From: a candidate division NPL-UPA2 bacterium
GTDB lineage: Bacteria; Bacillota; UBA994
Length of the DNA: 6,081 nucleotides
Direction: 5' to 3'
NCBI GenBank assembly: GCA_018725205.1
Contig: QLUB01000103.1
Location: 1-6,081, forward strand
Shown piece by piece: positions 1-5,643 of this stretch. Every line of letters starts with the position of its first letter. Position 1 is the stretch's first letter. Position numbers and translations under genes: made by a program. The notes under the pieces were generated by a model. The model was not told the origin of the DNA. It saw nothing but the letters and a program-made list of their open reading frames with translations, and ran no database searches.

Positions 1-100
1 TTTTCATGGCCTCTAGGATCACGACGGGCTGCGCATACTTAACCGTATCCCCCACTCTGACCTTGACGTCTAGGATCGTGCCCGGCATAGGACAGAGCAA
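1..100 (-). CDS. Biotinyl-domain (biotin carboxyl carrier-like) protein, cut by left edge, start uncertain
   Basis: The minus strand encodes a biotin/lipoyl attachment domain: a PMPGTI turn at 91-74, the strand-turn segment LDVKVRVGDTVK, and VVILEAMK, whose lysine codon (4-2) is the expected biotinylation site. The window ends one base later, so the rest of the domain is missing. In biotin-dependent carboxylases and decarboxylases this domain carries the biotin that shuttles CO2 between active sites. The start is a problem. The frame is open upstream to a TGA near position 235 but offers only TTG (100-98) or ATG (88-86) as starts, neither with a visible Shine-Dalgarno site. From the TTG only three residues (Leu-Cys-Pro after Met is counted separately) precede the PMPG methionine, so this could be a minimal biotin-attachment protein like Bacillus YngHB, or the remnant of a longer carrier. 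The domain assignment is firm; the coordinates of the 5' end are not. Confidence 0.6.
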   Translation of the reverse strand, partial: MLCPMPGTILDVKVRVGDTVKYAQPVVILEAMK

Positions 101-138
101 TGTATGAAAGAGAGTGCTTGCTTGCGCCTTAGTGTGTG

Positions 139-606
139 CTACTTTGTAAAGCGGTCGGCGACTGAGGACGCTCCAAAGGACTCGGGTTTGACTTTTGCTA
201 CGAGGCCTGTAGCGACCACCATGCCCACAATCTCACGGATAATCTCGCGGCTAGCGCCGACAAAGCCGGCGTCCACGTGAATTTCAATGCGCATACCAAC
301 CAGCATGCTCTTGTACAGCTTTTCCTTCAGCGCGTGTACAACGTCAAGGCTGATAGCCGTCTCGTAGTAAAGCTTTTGCCGCAGGCTACTAAGACACCTG
401 TGCTGGGTATGGCGATAAAAGAAGCGCGCGCCCTTACCGAGCCGCTGAATAATGACAGCGGTAACCATGTGCGTTCCTTTCTTGGTGTGCGAGTCAGTGC
501 CGATGATGAGGCGGTAGTCGGCAGATCGCTCGGCGCGCACATAGTCCACAATGTCGGTCACCATCGCATCAAGGGTCATGGGCCCCTTAGAAGGACTTAT
601 AAACAC
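139..606 (-). CDS. YkuK/DUF458 family protein, predicted RNase H-fold
   Basis: This 155-residue protein resembles Bacillus YkuK (DUF458), a family predicted to have an RNase H-like fold; its substrate is unknown to me. Recognisable family segments are the N-terminal SPSKG (residues 4-8), RLIIGTDSHT (32-41, with acidic D38 on a beta strand), YYET (80-83), EIHVDAG (108-114, D112) and the C-terminal KVKPESFGASSVADRFTK (138-155, D151). The spaced acidic residues D38, E82, D112 and D151 are candidates for metal binding; that is inference. I chose the GTG at 606-604 because a strong AGGAGGAG site precedes it and because family members begin just before the SPSKG-like segment. A longer in-frame ATG at 705 would add 33 residues that only read through the end of rsmA. 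The gene starts 2 nt after the rsmA stop, so it is very probably translated as the last gene of the metG operon. Confidence 0.8.
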   Translation of the reverse strand: MFISPSKGPMTLDAMVTDIVDYVRAERSADYRLIIGTDSHTKKGTHMVTAVIIQRLGKGARFFYRHTQHRCLSSLRQKLYYETAISLDVVHALKEKLYKSMLVGMRIEIHVDAGFVGASREIIREIVGMVVATGLVAKVKPESFGASSVADRFTK

Positions 607-608
607 GG

Positions 609-1475
609 CTACTCCTCCTCCCGCAAACGGGTTATGGTCTGCGCTAATTCTATAAATGCAGCCAGGTCGAGCTTCTCTCCCCGTGTAGCAGGGGGGATAC
701 GGCAAATGTTAAGGGCCTCTAGCACCTGGGTCCGCAGAAAGCCACCTGCGGTAAGGGAATTGGCTAGGGTCTTCCGGCGCTGGCCAAACGCTGCTCGAAT
801 GAGCCTAAACAGCAACCCCTCGTCTTTGAGTCCAAAGAAGCAGGACGGGCACTCGCGCACCTTAAGCTCCACTACTGCTGAGGAAACGCGCGGCGGAGGG
901 AAGAAGGCACGCGGCGAAATTACGGCCTTGACCTTTACTTCTGCATAGTACTGCACGGCTAGTGAGAGAGCGCCATACTCCGGCGTATTGGCTTTGGCCT
1001 GCATGCGCAGCGCTACTTCATGTTGTACAAGGAAGACCAGACGGGAGAAGTTCACCCGACTTTCCAATAGACCCATGAGGAGCGGCGTAGTCACATAGTA
1101 AGGCAGGTTGGCAACTACTTTGTACGGCGGCAGCTGCCCTTTTAAGCAGTTTTCCCAGTCAACCTCTAGGGCGTCCTGAAAAATGACCTGAACGTTAGTG
1201 TATTCGGCTAAGGTTTCTGTTAGCACGGGCGTGAGCTTCTTGTCCTTTTCTACGGCCATAACGAAGCGGCCGCGCTTTGCTAGCTCGCGCGTTAGGGTCC
1301 CTAGCCCCGGTCCAATCTCGACTACTAGGTCATTGCCTTGGATATCGGCGGCAGCGAGAATCTTCTCTAGAGCTTGGGCATCCACAAGAAAGTTTTGGCC
1401 TAATCCCTTATGTGGGGCTAGGCCGAACTTGCGGAGCACCTCTACTACGCGGCTCGGACGAATGAGGTCATTCAC
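609..1475 (-). CDS. rsmA: 16S rRNA (adenine1518-N6/adenine1519-N6)-dimethyltransferase RsmA (KsgA)
   Basis: RsmA uses S-adenosylmethionine to dimethylate two adjacent adenines in the 3' terminal hairpin of 16S rRNA, a late checkpoint of small-subunit assembly. The 288-residue product has the full set of family motifs: KGLGQNFL at 23-30, the SAM-binding loop EIGPGLG at 53-59, acidic VEKD at 75-78 for the ribose, QDAL at 100-103 for the adenine, and the catalytic NLPYY at 123-127. A PRAFFPPPRVSSAVVEL segment near 188-204 and a C-terminal helical domain follow. Length is normal for the family (about 270-295). The start is GTG at 1475-1473, overlapping the tatD stop by 4 nt (GTGA) with a modest GGGGGA site upstream, so coupled translation is expected. 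In Bacillus subtilis, yabE and rnmV separate tatD from ksgA; here the two are directly joined. In many bacteria loss of RsmA gives kasugamycin resistance. Confidence 0.97.
   Translation of the reverse strand: MNDLIRPSRVVEVLRKFGLAPHKGLGQNFLVDAQALEKILAAADIQGNDLVVEIGPGLGTLTRELAKRGRFVMAVEKDKKLTPVLTETLAEYTNVQVIFQDALEVDWENCLKGQLPPYKVVANLPYYVTTPLLMGLLESRVNFSRLVFLVQHEVALRMQAKANTPEYGALSLAVQYYAEVKVKAVISPRAFFPPPRVSSAVVELKVRECPSCFFGLKDEGLLFRLIRAAFGQRRKTLANSLTAGGFLRTQVLEALNICRIPPATRGEKLDLAAFIELAQTITRLREEE
612..619 (-). promoter_or_regulatory. Ribosome binding site deciding the ykuK-like start
   Basis: AGGAGGAG on the minus strand lies 5 nt before the GTG at 606. It falls within the last codons of rsmA (Glu-Glu-Glu-stop), so the C-terminal glutamate run of RsmA doubles as the ribosome site of the next gene. 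This supports the short start over the upstream ATG at 705. Confidence 0.8.
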
Positions 1476-2251
1476 GAGACATCCCCCAAGCTAAACAACC
1501 TTTGCGCATTAGCGCTGGTAGCCTCAGCTACTTTTGTTACATCCAACCCGCGCCGAAAAGCGATTCCCTCGACAATATTCACCAAGAAGGCAGGCTCGTT
1601 GCGCTGCCCACGGTAGGGGTCAGGTGCGAGGTAGGGGCAATCCGTCTCGATTAAGAGCCTCTCCAGCGGAATATTCTTAGCAACATCGTGTAGATTATGC
1701 GCATTTCTAAAAGTCACCGGACCTGCCAGAGATATATCCCCGCCTAGGCGCATGCACTCCCGCGCTACCTCCAGACTCCCCGAGAAGCAATGCATGACAA
1801 ACCCGTGGTGGTAGGGGGCCTGCTCTTTAAGGAGTGCCAGTACATCCGCGTGAGCATCGCGGTTGTGGACAACAAAGGGCTTACAGAGCGCCTTCGCCAG
1901 CGCAATCTGTGCGCGAAAGGCTCGCTGTGAAACCTCTTTGGGCCAAGTGTTCCAGTGGTAGTCCAATCCTATTTCTCCTAGTGCTACCACTCGAGTTTGC
2001 CCGAGCAGACCGGCCAGCTCGGCAAGGCTATCCTCTGCCGCTTCGGGCGCGTCATGCGGATGGACGCCGACCGTCGCATAGCAGTCGTCCGACTGGAGAG
2101 CCAAGGCGACGGCTTGTCTGGATGTGGCCATATTGTGCCCAACAACAACGATCTTCCTTACCCCAGCCTTAGTTGCGCGCGCCAGTACCAGAGGTAAATC
2201 CGCAGTGAAGGCCGGGTCATTAAGGTGCGCGTGGGTATCGACTAAGAACAT
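1472..2251 (-). CDS. tatD: TatD family metal-dependent hydrolase / 3'-5' DNase
   Basis: TatD proteins are cytoplasmic metal-dependent nucleases of the amidohydrolase superfamily with a TIM-barrel fold; characterised members degrade DNA from 3' ends, and the Bacillus equivalent is yabD. All metal ligands are visible in the 259-residue product: HxH at residues 7 and 9 (DTHAHL), E93 in GEIGLDYHW, H129 in VVHNRDA, H154 in MHCFSGS and D204 in ETDCPYLAP. Length matches the family (about 255-265). The ATG at 2251-2249 follows the metG stop by 2 nt with only a weak ribosome site, so it is probably translated by ribosomes terminating on metG. It overlaps rsmA by 4 nt at its 3' end. The metG-tatD pairing is widely conserved in Gram-positive bacteria. 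The family assignment is secure; the physiological substrate is less certain. Confidence 0.95.
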   Translation of the reverse strand: MFLVDTHAHLNDPAFTADLPLVLARATKAGVRKIVVVGHNMATSRQAVALALQSDDCYATVGVHPHDAPEAAEDSLAELAGLLGQTRVVALGEIGLDYHWNTWPKEVSQRAFRAQIALAKALCKPFVVHNRDAHADVLALLKEQAPYHHGFVMHCFSGSLEVARECMRLGGDISLAGPVTFRNAHNLHDVAKNIPLERLLIETDCPYLAPDPYRGQRNEPAFLVNIVEGIAFRRGLDVTKVAEATSANAQRLFSLGDVS

Positions 2252-2253
2252 CT

Positions 2254-4173
2254 CTACGTAACCTTAGCCCCGCTGCATAGTCCGTCACGCGCGGGGGACA
2301 GGACAGCCAAATTATGCTCGTCGCTTGCCGCTAACACCATGCCTTGCGACTCAATACCGCGAATCTTTGCGGGCTTAAGGTTTGCTACGATTACGAGCCG
2401 CTTGCCGATTAGTTCGTCTGGGTTGTAGTGCGTGGCAATGCCGGCGACAATTGTACGCGTCGTCGGCCCGAGTAAAACCGTAAGTTTAAGTAGCTTATCC
2501 GCCTTAGGCACTTTCTCGGCAGCCACCACCTCAACTACGCGCAGGTCTAGCTTTGCAAAGTCCGCAATGTCCACAGCGGGCAACAACGGCGGCGTTAGGG
2601 TATCTGTCGTAGTTGTCTCATGCTCAGCCCGCGGCTCCCACTCGACGCGCGGGAAGAGCGGCTCGCCTTTCTTGACGTTAAGCCCAACTGGGAGAAGACC
2701 AAACGTGGACGCAGAGGCGAGAGTAAGTACGTCCCCGTGCACATGGGCATCGAGCCCCAACTGCTCCCATATCCGCTGCGGCGTACGAGGCATAAAGGGG
2801 AGGAGCAAAATGGAGATCACCCGCAGCGATTCCGCGATATTGTACAACACCGTGGAAAGGCGGTCGAAACGCTTTTCCCGCGCTAATTGCCAGGGCGCAG
2901 TTTCATCAATGTACTTGTTGCCCCGCTTCGCGAGCTCCAAAATCTCGGCGAGCGCCCCCCCAAACTGCAGGCTCTCCATGTGCGCCCTGACGGCTCCCGG
3001 CAGTGCGCGGGCCTGTGCGATGAGCGCGGCATCAAGCTCGTCGGCCAAGATGTTTGCCGGGGTTTTGCTGTGCGAGAACTTCTCCATCATCGCCACAGCC
3101 CGGCTCAATAGGTTGCCTAGGTCGTTGGCCAAATCAGAGTTGAGTCGGTGCACTAGCAGTTCCTCAGTGAAATTGCCGTCACTGCCAAAAGATATCTCTT
3201 TCAGTAAGTAATAGCGCACGGCATCTGAGCTGTATTTAGCCGCGAGCTCTACCGAAGAGATGACGTTACCCTTGGACTTAGACATTTTGTCGTTGCCAAA
3301 GAGCAGCCACCCATGCCCGTAGACCTGCTTAGGCAAAGGCAAATCAAGGGCCATTAACAGCGCCGGCCAGATGATGGCGTGAAAACGCACAATTTCTTTC
3401 CCCATCAGGTGAAGGTCAGCCGGCCAGAACTTGGTGAACTGCGCGCTCTCGTCACCGTACCCAAGCGCGGTTATATAGTTGCTTAAAGCGTCAATCCACA
3501 CATAAATGCGGTGCTGCTCGTCAAAAGGCACCGGGATGCCCCACTGGTGGGTGGTGCGTGTCACGCATAGGTCAGACAAACCGGGCAGCAGAAAGTTATT
3601 GATCATCTCGTTGCGGCGTGACGTAGGTTGGAGGAAATCGGGGTTGTCCGTGAGGTGCTTAAGCAGACGGTCCTGGTACTTAGACAGCCTGAAGAAGTAA
3701 CTTTCTTCCGTTACCCACTGTACGGGACGGCCGCAGTCGGGGCAGTTCGCGTTTTGCAGTTGCCGCTCCGTCCAAAACGACTCACAGTCTACGCAGTAAT
3801 GTCCTTGATACTCGTGTTTATAGATGTCGCCTCGTTTATAGAGCTCTGTAAAAATGCGTTGCACCTGCTCTGTGTGCTCGCGGTCTGTCGTGCGGATAAA
3901 GATGTCATAGGAGATGTCGAGCGTAGCCCAAACTTGCTTAATATCCGCAACAATCTCATCGCAAAAAGCCTGTGGGTCCTTCCCCGCGGCTTTAGCCTTG
4001 CGCTCGACTTTCTGCCCGTGCTCATCGGTTCCCGTAAGAAAACAAACGTCTTTGCCCAGCATGCGCTGATAGCGGGCAATGGCATCCGCAATAACGGTAG
4101 TATAAGCATGACCAACGTGAATGTTGGCGTTAGTGTAGTAGATGGGTGTTGTGACGTAATACTTGTTGTTCAC
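2254..4173 (-). CDS. metG: Methionyl-tRNA synthetase (MetRS)
   Basis: This class Ia aminoacyl-tRNA synthetase charges tRNA-Met for both initiation and elongation. The 639-residue product shows, in order: the HIGH-type signature HVGH at 19-22; a connective-peptide zinc site formed by C127, C130, C144 and C147 (CxxC and CPDC), the single-knuckle arrangement; the KMSKS loop at 296-300 (DKMSKSKGN); an alpha-helical anticodon-binding domain at about 340-470 with DETAPW at 423-428; and a C-terminal EMAP/Trbp111-like tRNA-binding domain at about 535-639, with NLKPAKIRGIESQGM at 598-612. I chose the GTG at 4173-4171 because a perfect AGGAGGT lies 7 nt upstream and MetRS proteins normally begin a few residues before the YYVTTPIYY strand. 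The in-frame ATG at 4209 would add 12 unrelated residues and lies within a few bases of the expected transcript start. The predicted leader is only about 40 nt, leaving no room for a T-box. It heads the operon metG-tatD-rsmA-ykuK-like. Confidence 0.97.
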   Translation of the reverse strand: MNNKYYVTTPIYYTNANIHVGHAYTTVIADAIARYQRMLGKDVCFLTGTDEHGQKVERKAKAAGKDPQAFCDEIVADIKQVWATLDISYDIFIRTTDREHTEQVQRIFTELYKRGDIYKHEYQGHYCVDCESFWTERQLQNANCPDCGRPVQWVTEESYFFRLSKYQDRLLKHLTDNPDFLQPTSRRNEMINNFLLPGLSDLCVTRTTHQWGIPVPFDEQHRIYVWIDALSNYITALGYGDESAQFTKFWPADLHLMGKEIVRFHAIIWPALLMALDLPLPKQVYGHGWLLFGNDKMSKSKGNVISSVELAAKYSSDAVRYYLLKEISFGSDGNFTEELLVHRLNSDLANDLGNLLSRAVAMMEKFSHSKTPANILADELDAALIAQARALPGAVRAHMESLQFGGALAEILELAKRGNKYIDETAPWQLAREKRFDRLSTVLYNIAESLRVISILLLPFMPRTPQRIWEQLGLDAHVHGDVLTLASASTFGLLPVGLNVKKGEPLFPRVEWEPRAEHETTTTDTLTPPLLPAVDIADFAKLDLRVVEVVAAEKVPKADKLLKLTVLLGPTTRTIVAGIATHYNPDELIGKRLVIVANLKPAKIRGIESQGMVLAASDEHNLAVLSPARDGLCSGAKVT

Positions 4174-4180
4174 CGGTGCT

Positions 4181-4187
4181 ACCTCCT
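4181..4187 (-). promoter_or_regulatory. Ribosome binding site deciding the metG start
   Basis: AGGAGGT on the minus strand is fully complementary to the anti-Shine-Dalgarno core and sits 7 nt from the GTG at 4173. It selects this start over the in-frame ATG at 4209, which has no comparable site. Confidence 0.85.
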
Positions 4188-4220
4188 GGCCCCACAGCTC
4201 TGCGGCCAAATACTTGCCTT

Positions 4221-4249
4221 ATTATACTCTGATAAGCTGGGGTAATCAA
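4221..4249 (-). promoter_or_regulatory. SigA-type promoter of the metG-tatD-rsmA operon
   Basis: On the minus strand, TTGATT (4249-4244) and a consensus TATAAT (4226-4221) are separated by exactly 17 nt. Transcription would start near 4214 and give a leader of about 40 nt before the metG GTG. No T-box, SAM riboswitch or attenuator hairpin can fit, so control of metG here looks promoter-based. The call rests on motif match and position. Confidence 0.75.
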
Positions 4250-4274
4250 AGACGAGGTGGCTTTCCGCTTTCCA

Positions 4275-4309
4275 CCATGTGCCATGTGCCATGTGCCAAG
4301 TGCCATGTG
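4275..4309. repeat. 7-bp tandem repeat, five units of CCATGTG
   Basis: Five head-to-tail copies of CCATGTG run without interruption; the fourth reads CCAAGTG. The array lies in the divergent metG/abrB intergenic region, upstream of both promoters. A second heptamer, TACGCCG, is duplicated at 4318-4331. Neither array is inside a credible gene, and the unit has no room for spacers, so this is a microsatellite-like tract and not a CRISPR. Confidence 0.9.
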
Positions 4310-4317
4310 CCCCTCCT

Positions 4318-4331
4318 TACGCCGTACGCCG
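4318..4331. repeat. Second 7-bp tandem repeat, two units of TACGCCG
   Basis: Two perfect adjacent copies of TACGCCG start 9 bp after the CCATGTG array and are followed by a partial CCG. The shared 7-bp period suggests that both tracts arose by the same slippage-type process. Two units alone are weak evidence. Confidence 0.6.
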
Positions 4332-4370
4332 CCGACCAGAAGTATAAGTAAAATTTATGGAAAGCATATA

Positions 4371-4399
4371 TTGACAGCTATTGGTAGTCCTGGTATACT
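4371..4399 (+). promoter_or_regulatory. Strong SigA-type promoter of abrB
   Basis: A perfect -35 TTGACA (4371-4376) and a -10 TATACT (4394-4399) are separated by 17 nt. An extended -10 TGG (4391-4393) precedes the -10, and the 30 bases upstream are A/T-rich. Transcription would start near 4406, giving a leader of about 44 nt. This is the strongest promoter in the window and points into abrB. Confidence 0.88.
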
Positions 4400-4409
4400 A
4401 TTTTCTGGG

Positions 4410-4426
4410 TGTAGAATTATGTCGAA
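4410..4426 (+). promoter_or_regulatory. Putative tandem Spo0A boxes (0A boxes) in the abrB leader
   Basis: TGTCGAA (4420-4426) is an exact match to the Spo0A-binding consensus. TGTAGAA (4410-4416), one mismatch away, lies exactly 10 bp upstream in the same orientation (7 bp box, 3 bp gap, 7 bp box). They fall at about +5 to +21 of the predicted abrB transcript. In Bacillus subtilis, phosphorylated Spo0A represses abrB by binding tandem 0A boxes with this 10-bp spacing just downstream of the start site. Motif, spacing and position therefore all fit; binding itself is inferred. Confidence 0.75.
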
Positions 4427-4432
4427 ACATGT

Positions 4433-4440
4433 AAGGAGGG
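4433..4440 (+). promoter_or_regulatory. Ribosome binding site of abrB
   Basis: AAGGAGGG lies 9 nt before the ATG at 4450. The in-frame TTG at 4444 is only 3 nt from it, too close for normal initiation, so the ATG is preferred. The resulting MKSTGIV start agrees with AbrB proteins. Confidence 0.85.
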
Positions 4441-4449
4441 AAATTGTTA

Positions 4450-4701
4450 ATGAAATCTACAGGTATTGTGCGCAAGGTTGATGAACTCGGCCGTGTGGTT
4501 ATCCCAATTGAGCTCCGTCGCACTCTCGACATCAGCGAAAAGGATGCGCTTGAGATCTATGTTGACGGCGAAAAAATCATCCTCAAGAAGTACGAGCCCG
4601 CATGCATTTTCTGCCACGACGCAGACGATGTCACCATGCACATGGGCAAAAGAATTTGCCAAGGCTGCCTAAAGAAGCTTTCAGCACACGTACAGTCATA
4701 G
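4450..4701 (+). CDS. abrB: Transition-state regulator AbrB with Cys4 C-terminal region
   Basis: AbrB is a DNA-binding dimer/tetramer that holds back stationary-phase and sporulation genes during growth. The first 48 residues are an almost canonical swapped-hairpin SpoVT/AbrB DNA-binding domain: MKSTGIVRKVDELGRV (1-16), VIPIELRRTL (17-26) and KDALEIYVDGEKIILKK (31-47). The basic residues R8, K9, R15, R23 and R24 correspond to those that contact DNA in Bacillus AbrB. After residue 50 the protein departs from the Bacillus form: it carries CxxC at 52/55 and CxxC at 70/73, a probable zinc-binding knuckle, and ends at 83 residues against about 96. From memory, this Cys4 tail is common in clostridial AbrB homologues, so it supports a clostridial host. 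The gene has its own strong promoter with putative 0A boxes and its own terminator, and is transcribed divergently from metG, as in Bacillus. Confidence 0.96.
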   Translation: MKSTGIVRKVDELGRVVIPIELRRTLDISEKDALEIYVDGEKIILKKYEPACIFCHDADDVTMHMGKRICQGCLKKLSAHVQS

Positions 4702-4722
4702 GACAAGCCTTCCAATAGTCAA

Positions 4723-4748
4723 AGGCGCCTTCGCGGCGCCTATTTTTT
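4723..4748 (+). terminator. Intrinsic terminator of abrB, overlapping the end of rsmI
   Basis: AGGCGCC (4723-4729), the loop TTCGC and GGCGCCT (4735-4741) form a perfect 7-bp GC-rich stem, followed by ATTTTTT ending at 4748. It lies 21 nt after the abrB stop. The rsmI stop codon (4742-4740, minus) overlaps the end of the stem. Read on the minus strand, the hairpin is followed only by TTT, so it should terminate abrB well and rsmI weakly at best. Confidence 0.9.
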
Positions 4749-5582
4749 ATGTGCCTTTTGCCCTTTGGCGACCGCAAGCGCGTAGAGCTCGGCACGTGGC
4801 AGCGAGCAAACTTGTGCGGCGTGGCGCGCGACTTGGGCCGGAGACAAGCCCTTAGCAAGCAAACGTGCTACCACCTCCTCGCCGTCAAGGTCAGAGGTAA
4901 GTTCCCTTGGCTCTACGCCAGCTACAACTAGCACGATTTCACCGCGTACGGGCTCGTGTTGCACAGAGGCCAATAACGCGGACAGCGAACCGCGTTTTAC
5001 GTTTTCGTAGACCTTAGTTAGCTCACGCACTACGGCCGCTTGTCGTTCACCGAGCATCTCCAGCAGATCGGCAAGCGTTTCTGCTAAGCGATGTGGCGCC
5101 TCATAGAAGATGAGCGTGCGCTCCTCGTGTTGCAGCTTAGCGAGCACATTTCGCCTTTCCCCGCGTCCCCGGGGCAAAAATCCTTCAAAAGCAAAGCGCG
5201 CGGTGGGCAGTCCCGATATGGCTAAGGCGGCCACTCCGGCCATGGGGCCTGGGATCACGGTCACGGCAATGCCCTCTGCAACCGCATCGCGGATAAGCTC
5301 TTCGCCGGGGTCGGAAATGCCTGGCATACCGGCATCACTAATCAGCGCTATATGCTTGCCTGCAGAAAGTGCCGCAAGCACCTGCGCGTGTTTGGCTTTG
5401 CCGCTGTGCTTGTGGTAGCTAATCAGCGGAGTGTTGATTGAGAAGTGATGCAAAAGCTTCGCACTGTGTCGAGTGTCTTCCGCGGCAACAAAGTCAACTT
5501 CTTTAAGAGTATCCAGTAGGCGCGAACTGACATCGGCCAAATTGCCAATTGGGGTTGCGCAGACATAGAGCTTGCCACTCAC
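4740..5582 (-). CDS. rsmI: 16S rRNA (cytidine1402-2'-O)-methyltransferase RsmI
   Basis: RsmI methylates the 2'-OH of C1402 in 16S rRNA, in the decoding centre, using S-adenosylmethionine. It belongs to the tetrapyrrole-methylase-fold (SPOUT-unrelated) family; the Bacillus equivalent is yabC. The 280-residue product shows the family signatures in order: ATPIGNL at 9-15, AEDTR at 34-38, the glycine-rich SDAGMPGISDPG at 82-93, IPGPMA at 110-115, GFLPRG at 134-139, FYEAPHR at 159-165 and RELTK at 186-190. A C-terminal helical extension of about 50 residues follows, and length is typical (about 275-290). The start is GTG at 5582-5580, which puts GKLYVCATPIGN at the N terminus as expected, with GAGGAG about 10 nt upstream. 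It converges on abrB across a 38-bp gap and follows the NHL-repeat gene after an 87-nt repeat-rich spacer. No promoter was recognised in that spacer, so transcription may come from upstream. Confidence 0.96.
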   Translation of the reverse strand: MSGKLYVCATPIGNLADVSSRLLDTLKEVDFVAAEDTRHSAKLLHHFSINTPLISYHKHSGKAKHAQVLAALSAGKHIALISDAGMPGISDPGEELIRDAVAEGIAVTVIPGPMAGVAALAISGLPTARFAFEGFLPRGRGERRNVLAKLQHEERTLIFYEAPHRLAETLADLLEMLGERQAAVVRELTKVYENVKRGSLSALLASVQHEPVRGEIVLVVAGVEPRELTSDLDGEEVVARLLAKGLSPAQVARHAAQVCSLPRAELYALAVAKGQKAHKK

Positions 5583-5592
5583 GTTAACTCAT

Positions 5593-5598
5593 CTCCTC
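5593..5598 (-). promoter_or_regulatory. Ribosome binding site of rsmI
   Basis: GAGGAG on the minus strand lies 10 nt upstream of the GTG at 5582, supporting that start. It lies immediately beside the repeat-rich spacer, so the repeats leave the rsmI initiation region intact. Confidence 0.7.
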
Positions 5599-5600
5599 TA

Positions 5601-5628
5601 CGTCGCCCGTGGGAATCCGTCGCCCGTG
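5601..5628. repeat. 11-bp direct repeat, CGTCGCCCGTG twice
   Basis: Two perfect copies of CGTCGCCCGTG start at 5601 and 5618, a period of 17 bp. They form one half of a repeat-rich spacer between rsmI and the NHL-repeat gene and lie immediately upstream of the rsmI ribosome site. No coding role is apparent. Confidence 0.85.
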
Positions 5629-5643
5629 TTACAAAAAGAACCC

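Noticed and set aside
277..948. A 223-codon plus-strand open frame opposite the ykuK-like gene and rsmA
   Set aside because: It runs antisense to two well-supported genes and its product is rich in Ser, Arg and Ala with no recognisable motif, as expected for the complement of a GC-rich gene.
2432..3211. A 259-codon plus-strand open frame opposite metG
   Set aside because: It is fully inside metG on the other strand, is serine-rich and low in complexity, and lacks a domain signature.
2254..4173. A truncated or fused MetRS
   Set aside because: All domains from HVGH to the C-terminal tRNA-binding domain are present in order, and the length is normal for this form.
4174..4214. A possible T-box or SAM riboswitch leader for metG
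   Set aside because: The promoter at 4221-4249 leaves a leader of only about 40 nt, with no terminator hairpin.
3628..4245. A 205-codon plus-strand open frame opposite the start of metG
   Set aside because: It mirrors the conserved HVGH and zinc region of metG and crosses the metG promoter; there is no credible family match.
4275..4331. A CRISPR-like array
   Set aside because: The units are 7 bp and directly adjacent with no spacers; there are no cas genes nearby.
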